35,699 nt of DNA from Rhodobacteraceae bacterium LMO-JJ12. Its GTDB lineage: Bacteria; Pseudomonadota; Alphaproteobacteria; Rhodobacterales; Rhodobacteraceae. Shown piece by piece: positions 6,855-16,147 of the stretch (positions within the stretch are counted from its first letter, which is position 1; every line of letters starts with the position of its first letter). The notes beneath the pieces are model-generated. The model saw only the letters and a list, made by a program, of their open reading frames with translations. It did not search any database and was not told the origin of the DNA. The translations under genes were made by a program, and so were the position numbers. The DNA is taken from positions 1 through 35,699 of the forward strand of contig JAKGBX010000006.1 in the NCBI GenBank assembly GCA_021555075.1, in the 5' to 3' direction.

Positions 6855-8780
6855 TCAGGCGCCATCAGGCACCAGGCCGGGCCATAAGACCGGGCCGGTG
6901 GCGTCTTCAACCCGGGGCAGATAGCGCTGTGCCTCGGGGATATGTTGTCCGGGCAGGCGGATCAGCCGGGTGCAGCGCGCGCGTTCGCCATAGCAGAGCC
7001 GCACCACCGAGGTGCCATCAATACGCGCCCGCAGCCCGGCCCAGATCGACAGGCCGCTTGCCGCTGGCATGGTCATGGAAAACAGCGTCACCAGCGCGAC
7101 GCGCCGCCCGGCGACAAGGTCATCCTCAAGCCAACCCATCAGTGCTTCGGATCCGGCATCGGGATGGCTCATGATTCCGGCATAGACATGATCGAACCGG
7201 GCAACGGCGGCGGGGTCGCCTGCGGGGTTCAGGATGGCAGGTGCCGCAAAGGGGGGCGGCTGACCGGGGCGGTAATACAGGCTGTCAGCATGGGCATGGT
7301 GATAAAGCTGCGCCTCGTAATAGTCGCGCCGCGCACCATAATAGAACCAGCTCATGCCGGTGGCGCTGTCGGCGGTGGCGCTGTCGGCATGATCGCGCTG
7401 CACCGCCATCGGCCCGCCCTTCAGAAGCGACACGGACCCGGCGCCAAACATATGGCGCACCCGGCGCAGAGCTTCGCTGTCGGCCGAAACCCGCCGCGCA
7501 TCCCAACGGCCAAGCCCCTCGCGCATCAGCCCGCAAGGCAGCATCAGGGACGACATGTTTTCAAACAGGATCTCACCGCTGCCGGTCCAGCGGCTGGCGC
7601 GCAAATCGGGCGTGGCCCGCAGTTGCAGGCTCAGACAGCCGGCCTGGCCGGGATGGCTGCGCAGGTGGTGCAGCTGCCGCGACAGGCGCATCGGATGCGA
7701 CCAGTCATCGCCATCATGCAGGGTAACATACGCTCCCTTCGCCTCTGCCAAGCCAACATTGCGCGCGCCATAAGCGCCGAGGTTTTCGGGAAGGCGGATC
7801 AGGCGCACTCGCGGATCCTTCTGCGCCGCCCGGGCGACGATATCGGCGGTATCATCGCCGCTGGCATCGTCGATCACCAGCAGTTCCAGCGCCCGCCAGG
7901 TCTGGGCCAGCACCGAGGCGATCGCGGTTTCAATCACCGCCGCGTCATCATGGGTGGCCATCAGAACGCTGATCACAGGTGCGTCCTGTGTGGTGCTGTC
8001 CGGGTCCGGGGGCAGGGCGCGCGCGCAGCGCAGCCGATCAATGGCCGCCGTTCCCGCCACCGCCGCCGCCAGCGTCAGTTCGGGCAGATCGCCGAGCCGC
8101 AGCGCCTGGTTGAGACAGTCCAGCCGTTCGCTATCAGAGCGCGCCAGCCAGGTTGCTGCCATATGCAGATCGCCATTGGGCGGGCTGGCGTCCACAATGG
8201 CGCGGGCGGCGGTCAGATCGCCGTCACCCGCAGCGGCGATCACCCGCATGGCGGCCAGCCCCGGCGCACCCGACCCAAGGCTGGCGCGCTGGTCGAACCA
8301 TTGCCGCGCGGTTGAGAAATCGCGCGCCCCCAGGGCCCAGAAGCCAAGCGCCTCGGCGGCCAGCGCGCCAGCCTCGGGGTCGTCGCCCCGTGCCAGCCCA
8401 CCAAGCCCGGCCAGTGGCTCGTCTTCCAGCCCGCCGGTTTCCAGAAGCGCGCGCCACCAGAGCGCCTGCGCCTTGCCATCCGTGCGCGGCGCCACCGGGT
8501 CGACGGCTGCGGGGTGGGGTGCGCGGCCTTCCTGCTGACCGCTCTCCAGATAGTGCAGCAAGGGGTGCAGCCCGGCCTGTGCCACATCCGGGTTTTGCGC
8601 CAGGTAGAAGCGGCAGGAGAACCCGGGCCCGGGATCGCGCAGCAGCGCACCCCCCAGTCGCTGGTAATGCCGAAGCGGGCTCAGCCCCAGGCGCGCCACA
8701 TCCGGATACCGCTGGCGATACCATTCGGCGTCAAACAGGCCCGATCGCCGGATGCGTTCGATCTGCGCCTCTGTCAGCAT
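6855..8780 (-). CDS. GT2 glycosyltransferase with N-terminal repeat domain
   Basis: 641 aa. Residues ~14-90 hold two copies of a repeat seen in polysaccharide glycosyltransferases (FDAEWYRQRYPDV..PLRHY and FYLAQNPDV..PLLHYLESG). Residues ~95-260 are helical and TPR-like. The GT2 domain starts about residue 268 (PVISVLMATHDD), with VIDDASGDDT around 303 and the acidic DGDD motif at 356-359 that would bind the metal and nucleotide-sugar. It should transfer a sugar at the inner membrane; donor and acceptor cannot be read. AAGGGG abuts the ATG. It follows the 77-aa coiled-coil gene by 5 nt. An in-frame 15-bp tandem duplication (7359-7388) encodes a repeated ADSAT. Confidence 0.88.
   Translation of the reverse strand: MLTEAQIERIRRSGLFDAEWYRQRYPDVARLGLSPLRHYQRLGGALLRDPGPGFSCRFYLAQNPDVAQAGLHPLLHYLESGQQEGRAPHPAAVDPVAPRTDGKAQALWWRALLETGGLEDEPLAGLGGLARGDDPEAGALAAEALGFWALGARDFSTARQWFDQRASLGSGAPGLAAMRVIAAAGDGDLTAARAIVDASPPNGDLHMAATWLARSDSERLDCLNQALRLGDLPELTLAAAVAGTAAIDRLRCARALPPDPDSTTQDAPVISVLMATHDDAAVIETAIASVLAQTWRALELLVIDDASGDDTADIVARAAQKDPRVRLIRLPENLGAYGARNVGLAEAKGAYVTLHDGDDWSHPMRLSRQLHHLRSHPGQAGCLSLQLRATPDLRASRWTGSGEILFENMSSLMLPCGLMREGLGRWDARRVSADSEALRRVRHMFGAGSVSLLKGGPMAVQRDHADSATADSATGMSWFYYGARRDYYEAQLYHHAHADSLYYRPGQPPPFAAPAILNPAGDPAAVARFDHVYAGIMSHPDAGSEALMGWLEDDLVAGRRVALVTLFSMTMPAASGLSIWAGLRARIDGTSVVRLCYGERARCTRLIRLPGQHIPEAQRYLPRVEDATGPVLWPGLVPDGA
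7359..7388. repeat. 15-bp perfect tandem duplication in glycosyltransferase gene
   Basis: GGTGGCGCTGTCGGC occurs twice back to back (7359-7373, 7374-7388). The duplication is in frame and gives a doubled ADSAT in the protein. It looks like recent slippage. Confidence 0.85.
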
Positions 8781-8785
8781 CCCCT

Positions 8786-9019
8786 TCAGCGCCGCAGGCC
8801 AAGCCGGGCCAGCAAGCCCGGTGTCGGGGGCGGCGCAACAGGGCAGGGGGAGGGCGGTGATGCCACCTCGGGCGGCGGCGCGCGCTGCTCCAGAGCACGG
8901 CTCAGGCGCAAGACCTCGTCTTCATAGCGGGCCAACTCTCGGCGCATGGCCTCGCCCTGTTCGCGTAAAATACGGTTGTGCTGGCGCAGCGCGGCAATGG
9001 TCTGGTCTGGCGTGCTCAT
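8786..9019 (-). CDS. small coiled-coil protein
   Basis: 77 aa. Residues 5-45 have a strong heptad pattern (TIAALRQHNRILREQGEAMR then ELARYEDEVLRLSRALEQ), followed by a Pro-rich linker and a basic end LLARLGLRR. Its start codon overlaps the stop of the upstream GT2 gene (ATGA), and its own stop is 5 nt from the next GT2 start, so translation of the three is coupled. I do not recognise a family. The layout, a coiled coil ending in a basic LxxLG tail, resembles the ends of the larger coiled-coil proteins at 15031 and 25672. A scaffold role with glycosyltransferases is inference. Confidence 0.7.
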   Translation of the reverse strand: MSTPDQTIAALRQHNRILREQGEAMRRELARYEDEVLRLSRALEQRAPPPEVASPPSPCPVAPPPTPGLLARLGLRR

Positions 9020-10371
9020 GCGGGGTCTTTCAGGGCGGGGTCTTTCAGGGCGCGGTCGCTTGGTCCGGGGTTTGCCGGGGCCGCCTGCATCTTGGCGCGA
9101 ATCCGGGCGATGTTGGGGGCGGCCTCCTCGGTGGTGGTGATATTGCCCAGGCCCTTGCGATCGACAAAATAATGCCCGGTGATCACCGGCACACCGACAG
9201 GCGCCTCATCGGCACAATAGCGCAGGATCAGATCCCAATCCACCAGCCTGCTGAGCCGGGTGTCAAAGCCGCCCTGCTCCTCGTACAGGCTGCGGTGATG
9301 CACAAAGCTGTTCAGGTCGATATAGTTTTCCTGCTCCAGAGCGGCCCGGTCAAACGGTTGAAACAGGATATCGCTCCAGCCGTCCGTCAGATTGTGACGG
9401 CACAGGGCGGTATAGGCGGCGCGAATGCCTTTGTCTGCCTCCAGCGCCGTGCTGGCAAACAACAGATGATCGCTGTCCCAGATGTTGTCGCTGTCGAGAT
9501 AGGCGATGATATCGCCGCGCGCCCGCGCCAGCCCGGCATTGCGCGCCGCCGAGACGCCACCATGCTCGATCTGCTCAAAAATCAGGCGACCATCTTCCAG
9601 CAGATCGGCAAAGCGCGTGCGGATCATCTCGGCCGTGCCATCGCTGCTGCCGTCATCGACCACGATGACCTCGCTCGGAGCCACCGATTGCAGCAGCGCA
9701 GAGCCAAGGGCCTCGCCGATCACATGCGCCCGGTTCCAGCTCGGCATGATCACGCTGATCCTGGCCTGCTGCGCCCCGGCCCGGGCCAGCGCCTCCTGGC
9801 GCAGGGCATCGGGAAATTCCGCCACCAGGCCGGGGGGGGCCGCGCTCAGATCTTGCAGGTTGTCGGGGCGGGCGGCAAAGCATTCGGGATGGCGACGGTA
9901 GAGATCGGCGGGCACGCGCCCTTCCTCGGCCCCTGACGCCAGATAGTGGGCCACCGCATCGGCCCCGGCCGCCGCCACATCCGGATGCAGCCGCAGATAG
10001 TCCTGCGTTGAAAATAAGGCCTTCCGCCGCCGCCCCGGCACCGCCTTGAGCGCAGCGCAGAGTTCCAGCCCCATGGCGCGGGCCGCGCCCGTCAGACGCT
10101 CTGGTGCCATATCCCGCATCATGGCGCGGGTCATATGCTGGTTCACAAACCGGGCCTTTTGCAGCTGTGCCTGGCTGCGCAGCCGTTCCTTGTACAACCG
10201 CGAGACAAGGCCGCGGGTCAGGGCGCACAGCCCCTGGCTGTCGTCGGGATCATCCTGTTCCAACCTGCCAAGCGCGTCTTCAAGCACGCCCACGACATCC
10301 CGGTCGGTTGCCGTTTCCAACTGCGCCAGCAACGGATGAATGACGCCATTGGGGGCTGTGTTATCCGTCAT
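9016..10371 (-). CDS. GT2 glycosyltransferase
   Basis: 451 aa. Residues 1-110 are helical and charged. Residues ~119-165 contain one copy of the glycosyltransferase-associated repeat (FSTQDYLRLHPDV..AVAHYLASGAEEGR). The GT2 domain runs from ~204 (ARISVIMPSWNRAHVIGEAL), with VVDDGSSDGT at 238-247, GGVSAARNAGLA at 271-282 and the DSDN acidic motif at 293-296. GAGGG precedes the ATG. It is the first gene of the operon running down to 6855. The last codons contain a 15-bp tandem duplication giving ALKDPALKDPA. Sugar specificity is unknown. Confidence 0.9.
   Translation of the reverse strand: MTDNTAPNGVIHPLLAQLETATDRDVVGVLEDALGRLEQDDPDDSQGLCALTRGLVSRLYKERLRSQAQLQKARFVNQHMTRAMMRDMAPERLTGAARAMGLELCAALKAVPGRRRKALFSTQDYLRLHPDVAAAGADAVAHYLASGAEEGRVPADLYRRHPECFAARPDNLQDLSAAPPGLVAEFPDALRQEALARAGAQQARISVIMPSWNRAHVIGEALGSALLQSVAPSEVIVVDDGSSDGTAEMIRTRFADLLEDGRLIFEQIEHGGVSAARNAGLARARGDIIAYLDSDNIWDSDHLLFASTALEADKGIRAAYTALCRHNLTDGWSDILFQPFDRAALEQENYIDLNSFVHHRSLYEEQGGFDTRLSRLVDWDLILRYCADEAPVGVPVITGHYFVDRKGLGNITTTEEAAPNIARIRAKMQAAPANPGPSDRALKDPALKDPA
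9022..9051. repeat. 15-bp perfect tandem duplication at a gene end
   Basis: GGGGTCTTTCAGGGC is repeated exactly twice (9022-9036, 9037-9051) at the 3' end of the GT2 gene, adding five residues to its C-terminus. Confidence 0.85.
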
Positions 10372-10600
10372 GAAACCCTCGGCCTGTTTGCGCGCGTCCG
10401 GCCGGGTGTCGACCGTTCCAAGGCCATTCTATGGGGTGTATCAAGATGCTGACAACCCCCGCCAGAGGCGCCGGATTTCCCGGAATGCGCTTGTGTGATG
10501 CAAGCTGTTTTGCTAGTCGCTGTCATGGTCGAAGCCCGGCTTCAACCCGGTGGCTATGTGCCTTGAGATATTTAGATATTTGTCAAACTGGACAGGCAGA

Positions 10601-11725
10601 ATGAAAAAGAAAGCCCTTATTACTGGCGTAACGGGGCAGGACGGGTCTTATTTGGCCGAATTCCTGCTCGAAAAAGGTTATGAGGTGCATGGCATCAAAC
10701 GCCGCGCCTCCTCGCTCAACACGCAACGTATTGATCACATTTATCAAGACCCCCATGCCAAGCGCCCTCAGTTGCACCTGCATTACGGCGATCTGACAGA
10801 CAGCTCCAACCTGACCCGTATTCTGAGCGAAGTCGAACCCGATGAGGTCTATAACCTCGGGGCGCAAAGTCACGTCGCAGTCAGCTTTGAAGCCCCCGAA
10901 TATACCGCCGACGTGGATGCCATCGGCTCTTTGCGCCTGCTCGAAGCGATCCGCTTTCTCGGGCTGGAAAAGAAGACCCGGTATTATCAGGCCTCGACCT
11001 CGGAACTTTACGGGCTGGTGCAGGAAATCCCGCAGACCGAAACCACGCCGTTCCATCCGCGCTCACCCTATGCCGTGGCCAAGATGTATGCCTACTGGAT
11101 CACGGTGAACTACCGCGAAGCCTATGGCATGTATGCCTGCAACGGCATCCTGTTCAACCACGAGAGCCCGCGGCGCGGCGAGACCTTCGTGACCCGCAAG
11201 ATCACCCGCGGCCTGGCCAATATCGCTCTCGGTCTGGAAGACTGTCTCTATATGGGCAATATCGATGCGCTGCGCGACTGGGGCCATGCCAAGGACTATG
11301 TGCGCATGCAGTGGATGATGCTGCAACAGGATACGCCGGATGATTTCGTGATCGCCACCGGGGTGCAGTATTCGGTGCGTCAGTTCATCTCCTGGGCCGC
11401 CGCCGAACTGGGCGTCACCTTGCGCTTTGAAGGCAAGGGCGTCGACGAGATCGCCATCGTTGACAGCATCGAGGGCGACAAGGCTCCGGCGTTGAAGGTT
11501 GGCGATGTGGTGATGCGGGTGGACACGCGCTATTTCCGCCCCGCCGAGGTCGAAACCCTGCTGGGCGATCCGGCCAAGGCCAAGGCCAAGCTGGGCTGGG
11601 TGCCCGAGATCACCACGCAAGAGATGTGCGCTGAAATGGTCGCCGACGACCTGAAAAGCGCACAGCGTCACGCGCTGCTCAAGTCGCATGGTTATGAACT
11701 GCCCGTCAGTCTGGAAAACGGTTAA
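10601..11725 (+). CDS. gmd: GDP-mannose 4,6-dehydratase
   Basis: About 374 aa from the ATG at 10601 ([20 protein letters not shown]). It has the extended SDR fold: the NADP-binding [20 protein letters not shown] at the start, [18 protein letters not shown], the STSELYG active-site Ser/Thr-Glu segment, and the catalytic YxxxK in [20 protein letters not shown]. The [18 protein letters not shown] block and [10 protein letters not shown] are diagnostic of Gmd. It converts GDP-D-mannose to GDP-4-keto-6-deoxy-D-mannose in the cytoplasm. fcl follows 9 nt downstream, giving a GDP-L-fucose operon. Length is normal for the family. Confidence 0.97.
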   Translation: MKKKALITGVTGQDGSYLAEFLLEKGYEVHGIKRRASSLNTQRIDHIYQDPHAKRPQLHLHYGDLTDSSNLTRILSEVEPDEVYNLGAQSHVAVSFEAPEYTADVDAIGSLRLLEAIRFLGLEKKTRYYQASTSELYGLVQEIPQTETTPFHPRSPYAVAKMYAYWITVNYREAYGMYACNGILFNHESPRRGETFVTRKITRGLANIALGLEDCLYMGNIDALRDWGHAKDYVRMQWMMLQQDTPDDFVIATGVQYSVRQFISWAAAELGVTLRFEGKGVDEIAIVDSIEGDKAPALKVGDVVMRVDTRYFRPAEVETLLGDPAKAKAKLGWVPEITTQEMCAEMVADDLKSAQRHALLKSHGYELPVSLENG

Positions 11726-11734
11726 GGGTTTGTA

Positions 11735-12712
11735 ATGCAAAAGATCTACATCGCAGGGCATCGGGGTATGGTTGGCAGCGCGATTCTGCGCCGCCTGCAA
11801 GCCCGCAAGGATGCCGGAGAGGCGCTGGAGCTGATCACGCGCCCCAGCCGCGATCTGGATCTGACCAATCAGGCGGCCGTGGCCGATTTCATGACCAGCG
11901 AAAAGCCCGACACGGTGATCCTGGCCGCTGCCAAGGTGGGGGGCATTCACGCCAACAACACCTATCCCGCCCAGTTCATCCATGAAAACCTGATGATCGA
12001 ATGCAACGTCATCCATCAGGCCTTCGCCACGGGCTGCAAGAAGCTGCTGCAATTGGGATCCTCGTGCATCTATCCCCGGGATGTGCCCCAGCCGATGCGC
12101 GAAGACGCGCTGCTGACAGGTGTGCTCGAACCCACCAACGAGCCCTATGCCATCGCCAAGATCGCCGGCATCAAGCTGTGTGAAAGCTATAACCGGCAAT
12201 ACGGGGTCGATTACCGCTCGGTCATGCCCACCAACCTTTATGGCCCGGGCGACAATTTCCACCCGGAAAACAGCCATGTGCTGCCCGCCATGCTGCGCCG
12301 CTTTCATCAGGCGGTGCAGGATGGACTTGATGAGGTGGTGATCTGGGGCACGGGCAAGCCGCGGCGCGAGTTCCTGCATGTCGATGACATGGCCGCAGCC
12401 TCGCTTTTCGTGCTCGAGCTGGACAAGGCGACCTACGATGCCAACACCGATCCGATGCTGAGCCATATCAATGTCGGCACCGGCAAGGATGTGACCATCC
12501 GCGAGCTGGCCGAGCTGATCGCCGAGGTGACCGGCTTTACCGGCACCATCCGCCAGGACACCAGCAAACCCGACGGCACCATGCAAAAGCTGATGGATGT
12601 CTCCCGTCTGTCCGGCATGGGCTGGCGCGCGGGCATCACGCTGGAAGAGGGCATTTCCGACACCTATAAATGGTTCCTGACCCAGGACGAAAGCGCGCTG
12701 CGGCTCAAATAG
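11735..12712 (+). CDS. fcl: GDP-L-fucose synthase
   Basis: 325 aa. The start [18 protein letters not shown] carries the NADP-binding GxxGxx[14 protein letters not shown] and [10 protein letters not shown] hold the catalytic Ser region. [20 protein letters not shown] contains the YxxxK pair, and [20 protein letters not shown] is diagnostic of WcaG/Fcl. It epimerises and reduces the Gmd product to GDP-L-fucose. It lies 9 nt after gmd and 59 nt before the next gene. Its product is the donor for the GT10 fucosyltransferase at 27018. Confidence 0.97.
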   Translation: MQKIYIAGHRGMVGSAILRRLQARKDAGEALELITRPSRDLDLTNQAAVADFMTSEKPDTVILAAAKVGGIHANNTYPAQFIHENLMIECNVIHQAFATGCKKLLQLGSSCIYPRDVPQPMREDALLTGVLEPTNEPYAIAKIAGIKLCESYNRQYGVDYRSVMPTNLYGPGDNFHPENSHVLPAMLRRFHQAVQDGLDEVVIWGTGKPRREFLHVDDMAAASLFVLELDKATYDANTDPMLSHINVGTGKDVTIRELAELIAEVTGFTGTIRQDTSKPDGTMQKLMDVSRLSGMGWRAGITLEEGISDTYKWFLTQDESALRLK

Positions 12713-12771
12713 GCGGCCTTGCCTGCCGCTGCACCCGGCTGTTAGGATCGACGCATTGCGAAAGGAAGTTC

Positions 12772-13389
12772 ATGGACATCGAACGCTTTGAAAGTCTTGG
12801 CCATAATTGTGAATTCGGCTTTGTGATGCAGAAGAAGGGGGTCAAGAAAAGCAGCCTGTTGCGATGGGCGATTTCGCCTGTGGGTTCTGTCATCCGTGGC
12901 CTTGGCAATGATTTCACCGGGATCTACGAACTGCGCAATCTGATTCCGTCACAGATCGACATGGTGCAGGACACCGCCAGCGGATTTCATTTTCACACCA
13001 AGATGGTGGCCGACCGCGTTTTCGTCGACAATCATGCCCGGTTTCACCCCGACGAAAAGCAAAAGAACGATTATCTCCGGGCCCGGCTGCTCGAACAGAT
13101 CGGTGATCCGCATACGATCTTCATTTACAAAGGCCGCACCGAAACCCCGCTCGACCAGCTCAAAAACCTGGCTGCCGCGCTGCGTGCCAAGGGGCCATCC
13201 AATCTGCTTTATATTTCGGAAAACGCAGATCAGCCGGTCGGCTCGGTCAAACACATCACGCAAAACCTCTATCAGGCCAGGATTGATTTTTTCTCTCATC
13301 CGGCCCGGGCCAGCCAGGCCTCCTACGAGGTATGGGATACCATTCTTGAAAACGCCGACGCCCTCATCAAAGCCCCGCAATCGGTTTGA
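12772..13389 (+). CDS. unknown protein with SLGHNCEFG motif
   Basis: About 205 aa from the ATG at 12772, which has AAAGGAAG just upstream. It begins MDIERFESLGHNCEFGFVMQ and continues SSLLRWAISP. A SLGxNCEFGxV...LLRW opening is one I associate with uncharacterised alphaproteobacterial proteins in polysaccharide and glycosyltransferase loci, loosely like putative papain-fold (DUF1796-type) peptidases in that an N-terminal Cys follows SLG. A later IFIYKGR...LLYISEN part looks like a Rossmann-type core. No signal peptide or membrane segment. It sits inside the GDP-fucose gene group, between fcl and manC. No function is assigned. Confidence 0.72.
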   Translation: MDIERFESLGHNCEFGFVMQKKGVKKSSLLRWAISPVGSVIRGLGNDFTGIYELRNLIPSQIDMVQDTASGFHFHTKMVADRVFVDNHARFHPDEKQKNDYLRARLLEQIGDPHTIFIYKGRTETPLDQLKNLAAALRAKGPSNLLYISENADQPVGSVKHITQNLYQARIDFFSHPARASQASYEVWDTILENADALIKAPQSV

Positions 13390-13479
13390 TCGCAACCTGA
13401 AACCGCAGGGATCGCTGGCCTTGATTTTGGTTGGCTTACTTGCAGCAGAATTCGACATTCTTGACTTATAATATCTTGA

Positions 13480-13514
13480 AATGCCCGGTAATATTATACA
13501 AACGCGCGGGCATT
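13480..13514. promoter_or_regulatory. inverted repeat in AT-rich manC leader
   Basis: AATGCCCG (13480-13487) and CGGGCATT (13507-13514) are perfect inverted repeats around a 19-nt AT-rich spacer, ending 22 nt before the manC ATG. The preceding 30 bp (TTGACTTATAATATC region) are promoter-like in composition but the -35/-10 spacing is wrong. It could be an operator or a leader hairpin. Confidence 0.4.
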
Positions 13515-13536
13515 CCGCAGTTGGAGATTTGATCTG

Positions 13537-14958
13537 ATGATTACCCCTGTGCTTCTTTGTGGCGGTTCCGGCACCCGTTTGTGGCCGCTGTCGCGCAAAT
13601 CCTTTCCAAAACAGTTTACCGGGCTTCTGGGCGAAGAGAGCCTGTTTCAAGCCTCGGCGCTCCGCCTGTCCGGAGAGGGCTACGGCGCACCGGTGATCCT
13701 GACCGGCGATCCGTTCCGCTTTATCGTCACCGAACAGATGGCGGCCATCGAGCAATCCCCGCAGGCGATCATGATCGAGCCGGAAGGGCGCAATACCGCC
13801 CCCGCGGTTGCCGCCGCCGCGTTGTGGCTGGCCAAGAGCGACCCCGAGGCCCTGTTGCTGGTGGCGCCCTCTGATCACGTGATTGCCGATCCCGACAGTT
13901 TCCGCGCCACGGTGCAGGCGGCGGTGGGGCGCGCCAAGGCCGGCGATCTGGTCACCTTTGGCATTTCCCCCAGCCGCCCCGAAACCGGCTATGGCTATCT
14001 TGAGCTGGCGGCCGATGCCGATATCGCCGCCGACGTGCCGCAAAGCCTGGCCCGGTTTGTCGAAAAACCCGATCAGAAACAGGCGGAAGCCATGCTGGCG
14101 CAGGGGCATTTCCTGTGGAATGCCGGGATCTTCCTGTTCTCGGCCAAAGCCATCATCGCCGCCTATGAAGCCCACGCCCCTGAAATTCTGAGCGCCGTGC
14201 GCGTCGCCCTTGACGAGGCCAGCACCGACCTGGGGTTCATTCGTCTGGCCCCCGAGGCCTGGAATGGGCTCGAAGATATTTCGATCGACTACGCGATCAT
14301 GGAGAAAGCCGACAACCTGGCTGTCATGCCCTATCGTGACAGCTGGTCGGATCTGGGCGGCTGGGATGCGGTCTGGCGCGAGGCAGGCCCCGATGCGCAG
14401 GGCAATGTCTGCTCCGATCATGCCACCGCGATTGATTGTCAGGACACGCTGTTGCGTTCTGAAACCGACGTTGTGGAAGTGGTCGGGATCGGCCTCAAGG
14501 ACATCATGGTCGTGGCCACGTCCGATGCGGTTCTGGTGGCCCATAAATCCGAAGCCCAGAGGGTCAAGGAAGCGGTCAAGGTGCTGAAAGACCGCAACAT
14601 CCCACAGGCCGTGCAATTTCCGATCGACCACCGCCCCTGGGGCTGGTTCGAAAGCCTGGTGGTGGGCGGGCGCTTTCAGGTCAAGCGCATCGTGGTCCAT
14701 CCCGGTGCGTCGCTGTCGCTGCAAAGCCATCATCACCGCTCTGAACATTGGATCGTCGTTCAGGGCACGGCCCGGGTGACGGTGGACGAGACGGTCAAGC
14801 TCGTCTCGGAAAACGAGTCTGTCTATATCCCGCTGGGGGCTGTCCACCGGATGGAAAACCCCGGCAAGGTGCCGATGGTTCTGATCGAGGTTCAGACCGG
14901 CAGCTATCTTGGGGAAGACGACATCATTCGCTACGAAGACGTATACGCAAGGCAATAA
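13537..14958 (+). CDS. manC: bifunctional mannose-1-phosphate guanylyltransferase / mannose-6-phosphate isomerase
   Basis: 473 aa, the usual length of the type II fusion. The nucleotidyltransferase domain opens with LLCGGSGTRLWPLSRKSFPK and has EGRNTAPA, LLVAPSDHVI, and FVEKPD with LWNAGIFLF further on. The C-terminal cupin isomerase domain (from ~residue 355) has PWGWFESLVVGGRFQVKRI and the metal-binding SLQSHHHRSEHWIVVQG. It makes GDP-mannose from mannose-1-phosphate and can isomerise fructose-6-phosphate. It feeds Gmd upstream. A GGAG lies 11 nt from the ATG, somewhat far. No phosphomannomutase gene is in the window. Confidence 0.96.
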   Translation: MITPVLLCGGSGTRLWPLSRKSFPKQFTGLLGEESLFQASALRLSGEGYGAPVILTGDPFRFIVTEQMAAIEQSPQAIMIEPEGRNTAPAVAAAALWLAKSDPEALLLVAPSDHVIADPDSFRATVQAAVGRAKAGDLVTFGISPSRPETGYGYLELAADADIAADVPQSLARFVEKPDQKQAEAMLAQGHFLWNAGIFLFSAKAIIAAYEAHAPEILSAVRVALDEASTDLGFIRLAPEAWNGLEDISIDYAIMEKADNLAVMPYRDSWSDLGGWDAVWREAGPDAQGNVCSDHATAIDCQDTLLRSETDVVEVVGIGLKDIMVVATSDAVLVAHKSEAQRVKEAVKVLKDRNIPQAVQFPIDHRPWGWFESLVVGGRFQVKRIVVHPGASLSLQSHHHRSEHWIVVQGTARVTVDETVKLVSENESVYIPLGAVHRMENPGKVPMVLIEVQTGSYLGEDDIIRYEDVYARQ

Positions 14959-15030
14959 TCAGAGAGGGCCGCATCCGGCAGGACGCAGACGCATGATGCG
15001 TCATGCACCGGAGTGCGGAGAGCTGAGATA

Positions 15031-16110
15031 ATGATTAAAAAGAACATGAAGACAAAAGACCGTGCCGCCTTGCGCCTGGTCAATCTGACCGGGCTTGACG
15101 CCGCCGCCCTGCTGGCCTGGGCGCAAGCCTTGCTGCCCGATCACAAGCTGACGGCCGGCCGCGCCGTCAGCAAGGGTCCAAACCTTGTCATTTATGATGA
15201 TATCGCGACGGCTCTGGCGGGTGCGGCCCGCTCCGGGGCCGGGCTGACGGCAACCCTGTCCGAGTGGAAGAAAACGGCCGCCAAGGCGCTGAAAACCGGC
15301 GCGAGCGACCCCGCCAACAGCTTTCTTTTATCCACCGGCGCTGCGGCAGAACTGCCCAAAGAGACCGCGCAGGCACTGGCCGACTGGCTGGGGGCAACCC
15401 CCACGCAGGCCGCATTCGTGCATCAGCCCGACCTCACCGCTCTGGACAGTCTGGTTTTGATGTCGGTCTTGCGCCTCGAATCCAACCTCGGGAAGACAAG
15501 CGCCGACCTTGCCGCCAGGGGCCTTGCCCGGGCTTTGCCCAAGGAGCTGTCAAAACCGGATGTCGCGCGCGCCCATGACACATTTGGCCAGCTGCTCGGC
15601 AAAACGGAAAGCCAGGCCGAGACCCTGACCAGTCAGGTGCAATGGATCGAATCCCTGCGCAAGAACCTCTGGGAAGAAGCCGGGCGCGCGGCGCAGGCCG
15701 AAGCCCGGTTGATCACGGCCGAAAACAGCCTCCATCAGGTCAATGAACAGCTCCGGCAGGCTGTCGCCGAGAAAAATAAAGTTGTCGCCGAGAAAGACAA
15801 GGCTGTTGCCGCCACGGCGGTCACGAAAAGCGCACTGGGCGAGCTTCAGCAGAAAATGCCCAAGACGCTGAAAGCCCACCAATCCGAGCAGGAGCAAGGC
15901 AAGCTCAGATACGAGGCAGAGCGGGCGCAGGCGCGGATTCTGAGCCAGAGGATCGAACAGGAGCGCAAAGAGGCATCCGACCGCGAACACGCCCTCAAGG
16001 TCGAATTGCTTTATCTGCAAACCCAGATGGCAGAGATCAGCAGCTCAACCTCGTGGAAGATCACGCGGCCTTTGCGCGCTTTGCGCAGACCCTTTCAGCG
16101 AAGCTCCTGA
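15031..16110 (+). CDS. coiled-coil protein with SSTSWKITRPLR tail
   Basis: About 359 aa from the ATG at 15031 (MIKKNMKTKDRAALRLVNLT). Residues 1-180 are a globular, Ala/Leu-rich domain (LSEWKKTAAKALKTGASDPA) that I do not recognise. Residues ~185-340 are a long coiled coil (for example VAEKNKVVAEKDKAVA). The end SSSTSWKITRPLRALRRPF matches a short C-terminal motif (SxSWRxTxPLR) that I know from many capsule and O-antigen glycosyltransferases and associated coiled-coil proteins; it is amphipathic and basic and could bind membrane or a partner. It follows manC by 72 nt and is probably in the same transcript. Role: scaffold or chain-associated factor, inferred. Confidence 0.72.
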   Translation: MIKKNMKTKDRAALRLVNLTGLDAAALLAWAQALLPDHKLTAGRAVSKGPNLVIYDDIATALAGAARSGAGLTATLSEWKKTAAKALKTGASDPANSFLLSTGAAAELPKETAQALADWLGATPTQAAFVHQPDLTALDSLVLMSVLRLESNLGKTSADLAARGLARALPKELSKPDVARAHDTFGQLLGKTESQAETLTSQVQWIESLRKNLWEEAGRAAQAEARLITAENSLHQVNEQLRQAVAEKNKVVAEKDKAVAATAVTKSALGELQQKMPKTLKAHQSEQEQGKLRYEAERAQARILSQRIEQERKEASDREHALKVELLYLQTQMAEISSSTSWKITRPLRALRRPFQRSS

Positions 16111-16147
16111 AGCGCGGCTCCCGGCGGCATCCGGGGCGCAAACCGCT

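Noticed and set aside
11063-12586. 507-codon minus-strand open frame opposite gmd and fcl
   Set aside because: It spans two certain genes on the other strand and reads as His/Gly-rich low-information sequence.
13461-13472. TTGACT directly followed by TATAAT as a manC promoter
   Set aside because: The two boxes are adjacent without the 16-18 nt spacer, and no partner box at a proper distance was found for either.
12949-14955. 668-codon open frame on the minus strand opposite manC
   Set aside because: It is antisense to a textbook manC and has no domain pattern or good ribosome-binding site.
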